A stretch of 64,000 nucleotides of DNA from Euryarchaeota archaeon UBA439 (lineage in GTDB: Archaea > Thermoplasmatota > Poseidoniia > Poseidoniales > Thalassarchaeaceae): NCBI GenBank assembly GCA_002497245.1, contig DANB01000011.1, forward strand, positions 420-64,419, written 5' to 3'. The position numbers were made by a program, and so were the translations under genes. The notes below the pieces were generated by a model that was not told where the DNA came from, did no database searches, and saw only the letters and a program-made list of their open reading frames with translations. Positions 53,332 to 62,057 of the stretch are shown here, in pieces. Numbering within the stretch: the stretch's first letter is position 1; each line of letters begins with the position of its first letter.

Positions 53332-54570
53332 ATGGACGGGAATATTTTTGAAAAAATACTCGGACAAGATTCATTATTTATAGACCGGAAAGCGTTTGAA
53401 CATGCATTCGAGCCAAGTAATTTACCACATAGAGAACAAGAAGTAGATGCTCTAGTAAGAAATCTAGTTGATGCATTAAATGGCCATATACCATCAAATA
53501 TGTTACTTTATGGAGTTCCAGGTTCAGGAAAAACTGTGGTTACAAGATTCGTACTTAGTCAATTACTTGAGAAAGGAAAAGAAATGGGACATCCTGTTCA
53601 AACGTATGAAATAAATTGTAGGAATGTAGATACAAAATATAGAGTTGTGCAAACATTAGCTAGTCAATTAAAACAGAGAGGAGACTACCCAATACCATTT
53701 ACTGGATGGCCTACAGATAGAGTACTTGAAACACTAATTGAGAGAATGGATAGAGCGGGCGGCGTGCATATTTTAGTGTTGGATGAGATTGATAACTTGG
53801 TTGCTAAGGCAGGTTCAGGTTTACTCTACAGCCTAACAAATATGAATACACTACTGAGAAATGCTAGATGCTGTATTATTGGAATTAGTAATGATCTAAA
53901 TTTCACTCAAGAACTCGACCCTAGAGTTAGTTCAAGATTAAGTCAAGAAGATGTTGTATTCCATCCTTACGGTGCTCAAGAAATTCAAGACATTCTTCAA
54001 GAGAGAGTAAAGATGGGTTTGAAAAATAATTCACTAGAGTCAGGAGTAATACCTCTGTGTTCTGCTCTAGCTGCACAAGAACACGGAGATGCCAGGAGAG
54101 CTTTGGATTTATTGAGAATATCTGTACAAAAAGCAGAACAAAGATCTCAAAATAAAGTCGATCCTAAACACGTTCGTCTAGCTCAATCACAACTTGAACA
54201 TGATCAAGTTACTCCAGTCCTACGAACTTTGCCTTTACACCAAAAATTAGTATTGTTTTGTATAATAATTAATGAGGAAAATGGGTTAAGAAATATATCG
54301 ACAGGAGAAATAGTTAGGACCTATTCTGAAGCATGCATGAAAATCAATATTGAAGCACTGACACCAAGAAGAATTTCTACTTTACTAAATGAATTAGATA
54401 CACTAGGTTTGATTATGGCAAGAAACGTAAGTAAAGGCAGGGGAGGAAGAAGTAAACAAGTAAATTCTGCAATACCAAAAGGCATTGATTCAATTAAGAC
54501 TTTGAGTGAAAATGAGCCTCTAATAGAAGAAGCAGCACAAGGAAAGTACATGTTACAAGGCAGACTGTGA
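53332..54570 (+). CDS. cdc6: Orc1/Cdc6 replication initiator
   Basis: 412-aa AAA+ origin-binding protein. LPHREQEVDALVRNLVDAL precedes the ATPase. Walker A is LLYGVPGSGKTVVTRF (about residues 60-75), Walker B HILVLDEIDNL, sensor 1 CIIGISNDLNF, and the SRL arginine finger SSRLSQEDVVF. The C-terminal winged helix runs from about residue 310 (TPVLRTLPLHQKLVLFCII) to the end. It marks and opens the origin and recruits MCM. ATG at 53332. Confidence 0.96.
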   Translation: MDGNIFEKILGQDSLFIDRKAFEHAFEPSNLPHREQEVDALVRNLVDALNGHIPSNMLLYGVPGSGKTVVTRFVLSQLLEKGKEMGHPVQTYEINCRNVDTKYRVVQTLASQLKQRGDYPIPFTGWPTDRVLETLIERMDRAGGVHILVLDEIDNLVAKAGSGLLYSLTNMNTLLRNARCCIIGISNDLNFTQELDPRVSSRLSQEDVVFHPYGAQEIQDILQERVKMGLKNNSLESGVIPLCSALAAQEHGDARRALDLLRISVQKAEQRSQNKVDPKHVRLAQSQLEHDQVTPVLRTLPLHQKLVLFCIIINEENGLRNISTGEIVRTYSEACMKINIEALTPRRISTLLNELDTLGLIMARNVSKGRGGRSKQVNSAIPKGIDSIKTLSENEPLIEEAAQGKYMLQGRL

Positions 54571-54627
54571 CTTCAGTCCATAAATGAAAGCGTTAAACCA
54601 AAAGGGTAAGTCGCCGGTGTGATAAAC

Positions 54628-55131
54628 ATGGCTCAGACAGACTGGAATGAGGCTCTAACAAAGCCAAGCAATATGATTTCAACTGCAGCATTAATGCTAG
54701 GATCATGGATTATTTTATTATCTCTAATCAATATGTTTGGAGGTGGAGCAGGGCAAGCAGGAAACAAGGTTGCTTGGATAGGATTCATCGGAATGGGAGG
54801 AGATGCTTTTGTCCCTTATGATGATGGATTTATTCTTGATGATGCAATTTTTGCTGTTTTCGGATTAATTTTATTTTTTACGGGAATAAGGAATAATGAC
54901 GTTGCCAACTGGATAAAAACCAATAAGGGGATGGATATACTAAATAATCTAATTAGTGGAAAGAATGGGAAAGAGATTATTTCAAGTTGGCTTGTAGTAA
55001 TTGGTATTTCTTTCTACATCATTTGGAGTATTCAAAACAATACATGGGTAGACCCAGGCGTATACTCAGTTATGATTTCAATGGTGGCATTTGGTATTGC
55101 ATTGAACATAAATTCAAAAGTAGAAAATTAA
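54628..55131 (+). CDS. Four-TM membrane protein
   Basis: 167 aa with about four hydrophobic helices (residues 15-36, 60-80, 110-130 and 140-158) and a Gly-rich loop (FGGGAGQAGNKVAWIGFIGMGGDAF). I do not recognise it. The start is ATG at 54628 (MAQTDWNEA); a GTG lies 9 nt upstream. Its 3' end overlaps the convergent CoaD-DPCK gene by 4 bp. Confidence 0.65.
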   Translation: MAQTDWNEALTKPSNMISTAALMLGSWIILLSLINMFGGGAGQAGNKVAWIGFIGMGGDAFVPYDDGFILDDAIFAVFGLILFFTGIRNNDVANWIKTNKGMDILNNLISGKNGKEIISSWLVVIGISFYIIWSIQNNTWVDPGVYSVMISMVAFGIALNINSKVEN

Positions 55132-56150
55132 TTATTTTTCTTTTCACAAAGTGATAATATCTTTTGACATCTAGTTTTAGAATCTAATCCTGTAATTCTT
55201 AATACTACTCCCTTACTTGGTTGACCATATATTATCGCTGATTTTATCGGAGCTATGATATGTAAAAATAACGGAGTCAAATCTTCTTCGCCATTCACAA
55301 GAATAAGTGTAGTTTGATTCTTTTCTGTCCAATTTTTGATTGCTTCTTTACAGGATTCAAATAAAGACTTTGTTAAAATACCAGGCGGATTTGTACATTC
55401 AATAATATTATCATACAGAGACTGATTGATTTCTCTATAACCATCCCATTTCACTCTTTTTGTTTTCTCATCAATTATACCGATAGAGGATTGAACCCCT
55501 ACATTTTGTAATGCTCTAACTGTCACATCGCCTACACCGATAATAGGTGAATGGAAATCTTCAAGAAAATCCAATGCATTGGTAATAGCTATTGAATGAT
55601 CATCTTCGGGACCTGGAAATAATTTACCAAAAGGATCTTTTAACATAGATTCTACCTCTTTTGTCAAGTACAGGTTTGAACTAATATCAGCATCTCTTAT
55701 CCAAAACTCACCATCTCTGTCTATCTCACCTTCCCTAATTCTTGAACTAGAGATAATGGCTCCGTCTTTAGATAAAACATGCGGTACTAGGATTATTGAC
55801 AATGGCATCAATCCACCCTCAATACGTTTTTCATTAATTATTTGACAAGTTGAAAGTGTTTCACTAGTACAGAAAATCTTAGTAGCCTTTTCATGGGAAA
55901 TTGCAATACCAAAATCGTCTAATAATTCATGGAAAGTGATTCTAGAAGATTGATTCTCAGAAAGACTTTCTTTAATCAATTCACATCTTTCTTTCCATGT
56001 AGAAATTCTAGGATCTTTTTGTTGAGCAATTGTATCTGACAGGACCCAAATCTCAAGAATATCGCAATTTGATAAACAAGAATTTATCAATTTCTGGTGG
56101 CCAATATGGAAAAATTCGAAAGTCCCCCCAACAAGTCCGATACTGCTCAT
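55128..56150 (-). CDS. Fused phosphopantetheine adenylyltransferase / GTP-dependent dephospho-CoA kinase
   Basis: One chain for the last two steps of CoA synthesis. Residues about 1-155 are archaeal CoaD (nucleotidyltransferase GGTFEFFHIGHQKLI with the HxGH motif, and IISSSRIREGEID near its end). Residues about 165-340 are the DUF359-type, GTP-dependent dephospho-CoA kinase (LYLTKEVESMLKDPFGKLFPGPE, IIGVGDVTVRALQ, IGIIDEKTKR). Usually these are separate archaeal genes. The natural start is ATG 56150 (MSSIGLVGG); the frame stays open to 56258, but that stretch lies in a structured RNA candidate. No SD is seen. Works with PanB in the CoA pathway. Confidence 0.92.
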   Translation of the reverse strand: MSSIGLVGGTFEFFHIGHQKLINSCLSNCDILEIWVLSDTIAQQKDPRISTWKERCELIKESLSENQSSRITFHELLDDFGIAISHEKATKIFCTSETLSTCQIINEKRIEGGLMPLSIILVPHVLSKDGAIISSSRIREGEIDRDGEFWIRDADISSNLYLTKEVESMLKDPFGKLFPGPEDDHSIAITNALDFLEDFHSPIIGVGDVTVRALQNVGVQSSIGIIDEKTKRVKWDGYREINQSLYDNIIECTNPPGILTKSLFESCKEAIKNWTEKNQTTLILVNGEEDLTPLFLHIIAPIKSAIIYGQPSKGVVLRITGLDSKTRCQKILSLCEKKNN

Positions 56151-56179
56151 CAATCGTTCAGAGATATACATATGACTTG

Positions 56180-56503
56180 AGAACTGCGGAGAAGAAGTGT
56201 GCCCCAGGGTGTAACGGAACCTTTCACCGTACTTTCGTACTCTGGTTCCTGACCCCACCCTAGGACGTATGTTGGATTATGGGGTAGTCCCTAGAATCAT
56301 CCCTTTCGGTCAACAGGGGACCTTACATAATCCATACCGTCTGTATTGCGCCAGAGGTCATCCTTAGAGGAATAATCTCTTCAATTATTCACAAATCGTC
56401 ACTCTGGTCTTCGACAGACGGAGACCCAAATCTGTGGTACCGAGTTTCATCCTATCACCTCCGGCTGGGGGTTTTGTCAACTCGGTGTTGCCAGTTGGGC
56501 AGA
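56180..56503 (-). ncRNA. Large structured RNA candidate upstream of coaD-DPCK
   Basis: A roughly 320-nt GC-richer stretch with no convincing ORF folds on the minus strand into four successive stem domains. Domain 1 is 56479-56486 with 56439-56446 (8 pairs). Domain 2 is 56414-56421 with 56337-56344 (8), enclosing 56402-56407 with 56351-56356 (6) and 56384-56390 with 56370-56376 (7). Domain 3 is 56326-56333 with 56274-56281 (8), enclosing 56317-56321 with 56287-56291 (5) and a CC-GAAA-GG hairpin (56302-56309). Domain 4 is 56256-56264 with 56204-56211, enclosing 56244-56249 with 56216-56221 and a GUAC-GAAA-GUAC hairpin (56229-56240). GAAA tetraloops favour this strand. I see no RNase P or SRP signature. 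Confidence 0.7.
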
Positions 56504-56540
56504 TATTCTAAGAGATATTCATTCAATAACTCATCGATTC

Positions 56541-56548
56541 AAAAAAAA
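56541..56548 (-). terminator. Oligo-T terminator after the 876-aa gene
   Basis: Eight T on the minus strand, 27-34 nt beyond the stop codon of the upstream winged-helix gene, the usual archaeal termination signal. It separates that gene from the structured RNA candidate. Confidence 0.45.
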
Positions 56549-56574
56549 TGGTGATTTGTAATAAAAAATTAATA

Positions 56575-59175
56575 TTATAGATTGATTGAACTGATATTCT
56601 CATGGAAACCAGTTTTTCTTGAAAGTAACCTTTCACCTATAATTGGATCTCCATCAAATATAATTTGAGAAGAAAAATCTGGCCACTTTTCTATAGGCTG
56701 AGCTAACCAACCGGAAAGTGAATGCGTTCTTCCAGTTAATGGAGGAGTACTATCTATTGAGGATTCAATGGCATCTAATAAATCCAATAATGAATCTGCT
56801 GATTTTGGTAATTCATCTCTTCCTCTACGACCTCTGAGTCGACGAACGAGTAGAGAATAGATTTCTAAATTGAATCCAGGATGAGAAAGATTTTCTAATC
56901 CCGGAGCATTTGATGATTCTCCAATAGGCCTCAAAACTAAGGCGGGCCAAGGATATGGATGAGAAAATAACCATTCATTAGATTCATCGGTACTAAGCAT
57001 TTTCAATAGTATATCTGATGAGATAGGAGCCCACCAATCATAAGGCAACCTTTCTATTATAAAATTTAATTCTTCTTTCGAAAGTTCTCTACCATCTATA
57101 GAATAATTAACTAATGATGCCCAAATCTTCAAATCGTGATTTTTAGGAAGACTTTGTGCTTTGAATATTATTTTTTCAAGAACCTTTTTGAAGTCTGCAT
57201 TTGGATTACGTCCTGAACTAAATAACCAAGATACACCTTGAAGAGCAGGCAAGGATTTCTTTGGCGGTGAAGAAATCCAGGCTTCTAGCGACCATTGAAT
57301 TAAATCATTGTGAAGATCTTCAGGAACCCATGCGGCATTAGTCAAAAATTGTGCAGCGACCCAAGATGTGCCAGAAGATGCCTCTATGAAATCGATTGCA
57401 GGACGTGTCCTAATTGTTGTTTGATTATCTTCTCTTATTTTTTGTCCTAATCTTTCAGCAAAATAATCAAGAATTTCTTCATTCGCCTGATCAGCAAGTT
57501 CTGCAATTCTATCTAGAGGTATATGATCGATATCAAATAATATTAGCCATTCAATTGGTAATCTTTCTCTTAATCGCTGCCATCTTGGCCATCTAGTTGC
57601 CTTTGGTGAAGCAATCCAGGCTGCTAAAGGATATCTTGCTTCCATCTGATTAGCCCATTCCTCATTACCGCTTGGGAATTGAGAAATTGCAGATTTTATC
57701 ATTGAAATATATCCAGATTCTAGTTCTTCAAATTTAGGGCTGTAAGACTTATCCAAACCAATTAATTTCCAAGGATTGATTTCTAAAGAGGATGAATCCT
57801 CATTATTTTCTACAATAGTTGGTAAACTATCAATTAATTTAAGAGAGATTATTTCTTCATTAGAGGTTTTGAGTCTCAACCAAGGAAGTGGTCTAAGGCT
57901 ATCATTATAGAGAAGATTGGAAGATTGTGTTATAGAGCATATCTTATCTTTAATTAAAATCCTTAATTTGGGATGAATTAGTATAGAAGAAATTTTAGAT
58001 TCAGGAAAATTTTCATCAATTTCTAATACAAGTGGGGGGCGATTATCTTCTGAAATAACCCAACTCATTAACGACTCGAGAGCAAAATTTCCGAGACCTC
58101 TGGTATCTAAATTTCTAATGTTAGATTCTTCGACCGTGAAAGATTTGCCCCCCCAGTCTCTTCTAAATTTTCTCCAAGTAGAATCATCTGTTCTAACTTT
58201 TCGAGTAGACATTATTCTATCTTTAAGAGATTGTACTCTTCTTTTTAATTCTGTCTCGGGAAGTCTAGGATGTGCCTTTTGAATCCATATATCTAGAGAA
58301 GATAATGGGTAAGGGTCCCCAATTAAGTCGAGACCTCCTAAATTTGCAATAACTAAAGAATTTATCCTAGTAGTCCTAATTAGCATAGTTCTAGAAAGAC
58401 TGTCAGGAAGTATAGCGACTATTGGAACTTTAGGCCTTATTTCTTGACTTAATTTATGGCATTCTCCTAAAATCCAATCTCCACGATGGAAAGTGTTCTC
58501 GTTTAGTGGTGGTTTTTGTCTTGATGTAGGCATATCATACCAAGTACCTAGAGTCATTGCCAATTGACTCATTTCATTTATCAAAGTGGCTCTAATAATT
58601 CCGATTACGGAAGATTGAGCCGAATATGTATCAATTTTACCCGGATCTATCGAGATAGGTGGAGTCTGGATTACTTTCATACTCTGTAAATCAAACCACC
58701 TAGGATCTTTTTCTTTGAAAACTGCCCAATTCCAACGAACCCCTTCATTTCCTATGGAGTCATCGGAATTATTTTCGTAATCCGGAGGTCTATCGGGGAT
58801 AAGGATCATTGGGGACTTTGGAATGGAGGAAATTCCCATTAGAAGATTGCTTCCGTCTTTATCTAGAATACAAAATTTACCAGGCATAGAGGGAAGAGGG
58901 AGTGCTTCTAGAGCTCTAGATTTCTCATCCGATCTGATTCTATTCCAACCTAATTCAGTTAGATGTAGATATGCTCCTCTACTACCTGCAACCAGATCAC
59001 TTGAGACCAGCCCCTCGTTTCTTAATTTTCTCAACTCGGCAGAAGCATGAGGAATCTGTAGACCAATGTCTCTAGCTAAAACAGAAACTGTTTCTCCACC
59101 TTCTGATAATCTATTTAGCAATCTACGGCGATATCTACTACGAATTTTTGTAGGTGTGGAAATGAAACTGGGCAT
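56575..59175 (-). CDS. Large protein with N-terminal winged-helix domain
   Basis: About 866 aa. Residues about 1-75 form a winged helix-turn-helix (RYRRRLLNRLSEGGETVSVLARDIGLQIPHASAELRKLRNEGLVSSDLVAGSRGAYLHLTELG), similar to ArsR/MarR-type DNA-binding domains. The remaining about 790 residues match nothing I know. They are soluble, with many Trp and Pro and several helical repeats in the second half (LPYDWWAPISSDILLKML, WPALVLRPIGES). ATG at 59175 (MPSFISTP) is the likely start; the frame is open to 59205. It shares a repeat-rich upstream region with two small genes on the other strand. Confidence 0.72.
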   Translation of the reverse strand: MPSFISTPTKIRSRYRRRLLNRLSEGGETVSVLARDIGLQIPHASAELRKLRNEGLVSSDLVAGSRGAYLHLTELGWNRIRSDEKSRALEALPLPSMPGKFCILDKDGSNLLMGISSIPKSPMILIPDRPPDYENNSDDSIGNEGVRWNWAVFKEKDPRWFDLQSMKVIQTPPISIDPGKIDTYSAQSSVIGIIRATLINEMSQLAMTLGTWYDMPTSRQKPPLNENTFHRGDWILGECHKLSQEIRPKVPIVAILPDSLSRTMLIRTTRINSLVIANLGGLDLIGDPYPLSSLDIWIQKAHPRLPETELKRRVQSLKDRIMSTRKVRTDDSTWRKFRRDWGGKSFTVEESNIRNLDTRGLGNFALESLMSWVISEDNRPPLVLEIDENFPESKISSILIHPKLRILIKDKICSITQSSNLLYNDSLRPLPWLRLKTSNEEIISLKLIDSLPTIVENNEDSSSLEINPWKLIGLDKSYSPKFEELESGYISMIKSAISQFPSGNEEWANQMEARYPLAAWIASPKATRWPRWQRLRERLPIEWLILFDIDHIPLDRIAELADQANEEILDYFAERLGQKIREDNQTTIRTRPAIDFIEASSGTSWVAAQFLTNAAWVPEDLHNDLIQWSLEAWISSPPKKSLPALQGVSWLFSSGRNPNADFKKVLEKIIFKAQSLPKNHDLKIWASLVNYSIDGRELSKEELNFIIERLPYDWWAPISSDILLKMLSTDESNEWLFSHPYPWPALVLRPIGESSNAPGLENLSHPGFNLEIYSLLVRRLRGRRGRDELPKSADSLLDLLDAIESSIDSTPPLTGRTHSLSGWLAQPIEKWPDFSSQIIFDGDPIIGERLLSRKTGFHENISSINL

Positions 59176-59205
59176 ATGGCCAAATTCGGAACCTTCTGAC
59201 ACCAA

Positions 59206-59449
59206 TGACCATCTCCGTAATCAACCACTTCAAAACTATGTATTAAATTATCTATTTTAGTTACATTTTGTTACACATTTCTAGTGGAAAAATAACTAGT
59301 TCCATTTTAACACTGAAAAATAACACAAAAAGTACCAAGATTAGTGCAACTATATGTAACTAAATTGAACAATAAGTTGCAGAAGCGTTATATTACCCCC
59401 CGTCGCCCTACCTATATCGAACCGGCAGTCGAAGCCGGTAGAATGAGAG
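59206..59449. promoter_or_regulatory. Divergent regulatory region with TGTAAC-type repeats and a hairpin
   Basis: 244 bp between divergent genes. It holds a perfect 9-bp inverted repeat, TAGTTACAT (59258-59266) and ATGTAACTA (59354-59362). A third GTTACA lies at 59270-59275, and a palindrome AACTAGTT at 59294-59301. Just before the small gene is a 6-7-6 inverted repeat ACCGGC/GCCGGT (59421-59439). The arrangement suggests binding sites for a repressor, perhaps one of the winged-helix products encoded on either side. Confidence 0.5.
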
Positions 59450-59722
59450 ATGAGAATCATGGATACGAAAATAATTCGCGATTTAGTCAAAAAACATCTT
59501 TCAGAAAAACCCCGAAATACGATTGAAATCAAAAAATGGCTATCCGAAAATATTCACTTAGAAGATAATTATGATATTGCAGCTATCTTAGAATCAGATC
59601 CAAAAATCATTAGAATTGGGAGAATTATGAAAAGTGGAGTTATTGGGAAAGAATCCCCTTTGTCGGAATGGGCTACCGACGAATGGGTATTACATCATGA
59701 AAGAAAAACAGCCAAAAAATAA
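59450..59722 (+). CDS. Small winged-helix-like protein A
   Basis: 90 aa (87 if the ATG at 59459 is used). IIRDLVKKHLSEKPRNTIEIKKWLSENIHLEDNYDIAAILESDPKIIRIGR has the helix-helix-helix-wing pattern of a small winged helix, followed by EWATDEWVLH. Similar in layout to the next gene (13 bp downstream). Probably DNA-binding, possibly controlling its own region. Exact family not known to me. Confidence 0.6.
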   Translation: MRIMDTKIIRDLVKKHLSEKPRNTIEIKKWLSENIHLEDNYDIAAILESDPKIIRIGRIMKSGVIGKESPLSEWATDEWVLHHERKTAKK

Positions 59723-59735
59723 TGGAGATTAAAAT

Positions 59736-59990
59736 ATGAGAACAACTAGATTAAGACAAAAAATTAAAAAATTCCTTGACACTAAGGGTGAAGCAAATAC
59801 TACTGAAATATTAGAACATGTCAACTCAACTATGAGACATGGAACAACCCCCCAACAGTTAGGAAATGTATTATCAAAAGATAAAGACATTATGAAAATT
59901 GCAACTACTAAGAGGGGCGGTGCACTTTCCGGACGTTATGAAATATGCGTATGGCAATTACGTCCTGGATCTCAAGAAAGGCAAGAATAA
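59736..59990 (+). CDS. Small winged-helix-like protein B
   Basis: 84 aa. RLRQKIKKFLDTKGEANTTEILEHVNSTMRHGTTPQQLGNVLSKDKDIMKIATTKRGGALSGRYEICVWQL is a compact winged-helix pattern with a wing around residues 55-70. It appears paralogous to the preceding gene in arrangement (LSKDxxIxKI against LESDPKIIRI). GGAG sits upstream of the ATG at 59736. Convergent with the aldolase gene. Confidence 0.65.
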   Translation: MRTTRLRQKIKKFLDTKGEANTTEILEHVNSTMRHGTTPQQLGNVLSKDKDIMKIATTKRGGALSGRYEICVWQLRPGSQERQE

Positions 59991-60000
59991 ATAAAATAAT

Positions 60001-61014
60001 TTATTTATTTTCTAGTTCTGAACTCCAATCTCCGGTTCTTGCTAGACTATTCATCCTTGAACGGTGTAAAAATACTGATTGGCTGCCTTCATTATCTCCA
60101 GTAGCCCATGTTTTCAAAGCATTAGCCAATAATGCTCTACCGAATGAATATGATAACTGCCAAGGATGAATAATATCCATTTCATTCATCAAATTTAAGT
60201 GAGCAGTTGCATCTTCATCAGACTGACCTCCGGAAAGAAAAACAATACCTGGAAGGTTATGTGGGACATTTTTTGTCAAGCAATCAACTGTCATTTCAGC
60301 TACTTCTGAGCGAGTTATTTGTTCGGAACAAGAAGTACCTGCAATTATCATATTTGGCTTAAGTAAAGCGCCGGGAATATGAACTCCTTGAATCCGGCAC
60401 TCTTCGAAAGTGGCAGACAAAATCGATGATGTTATATCGTAACAAGTCTGAGCATCATGATCTCCTGCCATAATTACTTCTGGCTCAATAATTGGGACCA
60501 ATCCTTGCTCTTGACATATTGAAGCATACCTAGCTAATGCATGGGCATTTGTTGAAATACACGCTGTTGATGGTTTGCCATCTCCGATTTCGATTACTGC
60601 TCGCCATTTAGCAAACCTTGCACCCATTGAAAAATACTCTTCGCACCTATCTCTTAATCCGTCAAGCCCTTCAGTGATCTTTTCGCCTGCATGATTTGCT
60701 AAATCTTTAGCTCCTGTATCTACCTTAATACCCGGATATACGCCTAAAGAAGTCAAAGCATCAGGGATATTCCTACCATCTGGCATTTTCTGTCTTATAG
60801 TTTCATCAAACAATATAACTCCACTGATGTATTTTTCGTAACCATTTGTTGAAAAAAGATTTGCTCTATAGGCATTTCTTGTATCTGGTGAAGCAGAAAC
60901 TCCTACTGCCTCAAGTCTATTTGACATAGTTCCATTACTTTCATCCGCAGCAAGAATTCCTTTACCTGCCGCAACTAGTTCACGTGCTGTTTTTTCAAGT
61001 AGTTGAGTATCCAT
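60001..61014 (-). CDS. Class I fructose-bisphosphate aldolase, bacterial/eukaryotic type
   Basis: 337 aa. Schiff-base aldolase of the FBA class I type found in animals and some bacteria: ARELVAAGKGILAADESNGTMSNRL, RQKMPDGRNIPDALTSLGVYPGIKVDTGAKDLA, ARFAKWRAVIEI (substrate-binding region), IIEPEVIMAGDHD and GALLKPNMIIAG with the Lys that forms the imine. FLSGGQSDEDATAHLNLMN is the phosphate loop. This is not the archaeal DhnA/FBPA-ase type, so acquisition from bacteria or eukaryotes is likely. GlpX lies directly upstream on the same strand. ATG at 61014. Confidence 0.95.
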   Translation of the reverse strand: MDTQLLEKTARELVAAGKGILAADESNGTMSNRLEAVGVSASPDTRNAYRANLFSTNGYEKYISGVILFDETIRQKMPDGRNIPDALTSLGVYPGIKVDTGAKDLANHAGEKITEGLDGLRDRCEEYFSMGARFAKWRAVIEIGDGKPSTACISTNAHALARYASICQEQGLVPIIEPEVIMAGDHDAQTCYDITSSILSATFEECRIQGVHIPGALLKPNMIIAGTSCSEQITRSEVAEMTVDCLTKNVPHNLPGIVFLSGGQSDEDATAHLNLMNEMDIIHPWQLSYSFGRALLANALKTWATGDNEGSQSVFLHRSRMNSLARTGDWSSELENK

Positions 61015-61081
61015 ATACTAACCTCAAGCCAACGTGAAGGCTATAGGAAATGAAGGCATCGCTTAAGCATTCCAGAAACAA

Positions 61082-62032
61082 TCAACTATCGTGAGAACCT
61101 TGGACAAATTTATGAATTCCATTTGACACATCAATAACTTCCGATTCAACATAATATTTTCCATTTTCTAGAGTTACTCCTTTTGTACGTCCTGAACAAA
61201 CTCCGGTTCCTATAAACAATGCATCATCAGATGAACATAAGTCATCTCTATCCCACAATCTTTCAATGTCTCCATCAATCATTTCCTCGGCCCTAGACCT
61301 ATGTCCTTCATTTTTGAAAACCAAACGCCCCTGGAAAGGTGCATTCATACCTCTTAAAGCAGTGGCAGTAATTACTCCCTCGGGTGCAGCTCCAATACCC
61401 ATCAACAAATCAATTTCTGATTTAGGGTCTGCAGCATTCAAAGCAGCAGCGATATCACCATCACCAATTAAAACAACATTGACAGATAAATCATTCAATT
61501 CCTTAATTAATTTTTTATGACGTGGACGATCCATGACAACAACATTTAGAGAATTAATAGGTTTATCTAAAGCATTTGAAGTGGCCTCAATATTATAAGA
61601 AGTTGAGGCATCTAGGGAAATCTCTCCCATTAACTCTGCAGAACCTGAGATTTTATTCATGTAGCAATCAGGTGCATGTAATAGAGCCCCTCTTGGTGCT
61701 GCTGCCAGTACTGCCATAGCATTAGGTAAATTGTAAGCCACATGATTAGTACATTCCAGCGGATCTACTGCAATATCAATTGCAGGTGAATTAGCATCTC
61801 CCTGTAATGAACCCAAGGGTTCACCAATCCACAACATTGGAGCATCGTCCCTCTCTCCTTCTCCAATTGCAACACGTCCATCAAATGGCACAGTATCAAA
61901 TACTGCTCTCATAGCTTCTACCGCAGCACCATCGGCCGCTTTACCATCTCCCTTACCTATCCATTTTGATGCAGCAATTGCAGCCGATTCAGTGGCTTGA
62001 AGAAAGTATTTCTCTAATTCGGCTGTTGTCAT
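61082..62032 (-). CDS. glpX: Fructose-1,6-bisphosphatase class II
   Basis: 316 aa. Removes the 1-phosphate from fructose 1,6-bisphosphate in gluconeogenesis. ATESAAIAASKWIGKGDGKAADGAAVEAMRAVFDTVPFDGRVAIGEGERDDAPMLWIGEPLG, IDIAVDPLECTNHVA and LMGIGAAPEGVITATALRGM are the GlpX signatures, with the acidic metal site in the GEGE and DPLE motifs. The aldolase follows on the same strand. ATG at 62032, GAAGTGAT upstream. Confidence 0.96.
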   Translation of the reverse strand: MTTAELEKYFLQATESAAIAASKWIGKGDGKAADGAAVEAMRAVFDTVPFDGRVAIGEGERDDAPMLWIGEPLGSLQGDANSPAIDIAVDPLECTNHVAYNLPNAMAVLAAAPRGALLHAPDCYMNKISGSAELMGEISLDASTSYNIEATSNALDKPINSLNVVVMDRPRHKKLIKELNDLSVNVVLIGDGDIAAALNAADPKSEIDLLMGIGAAPEGVITATALRGMNAPFQGRLVFKNEGHRSRAEEMIDGDIERLWDRDDLCSSDDALFIGTGVCSGRTKGVTLENGKYYVESEVIDVSNGIHKFVQGSHDS

Positions 62033-62057
62033 ATCACTTCGGAGTAGTAATCAGCAT

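Noticed and set aside
56151..56258. N-terminal extension of the CoaD-DPCK frame to 56258
   Set aside because: The added residues have no CoaD similarity and the DNA forms the 3' domain of the structured RNA; the family start is at 56150.
56180..56503. Archaeal RNase P RNA or SRP RNA
   Set aside because: I looked for the CR-I GAGGAAAGUCC, ACAGAA and CR-V motifs of RNase P and the helix-8 GGAAGG/AGCAGC region of SRP RNA on both strands and did not find them; only a covariance search can settle this.
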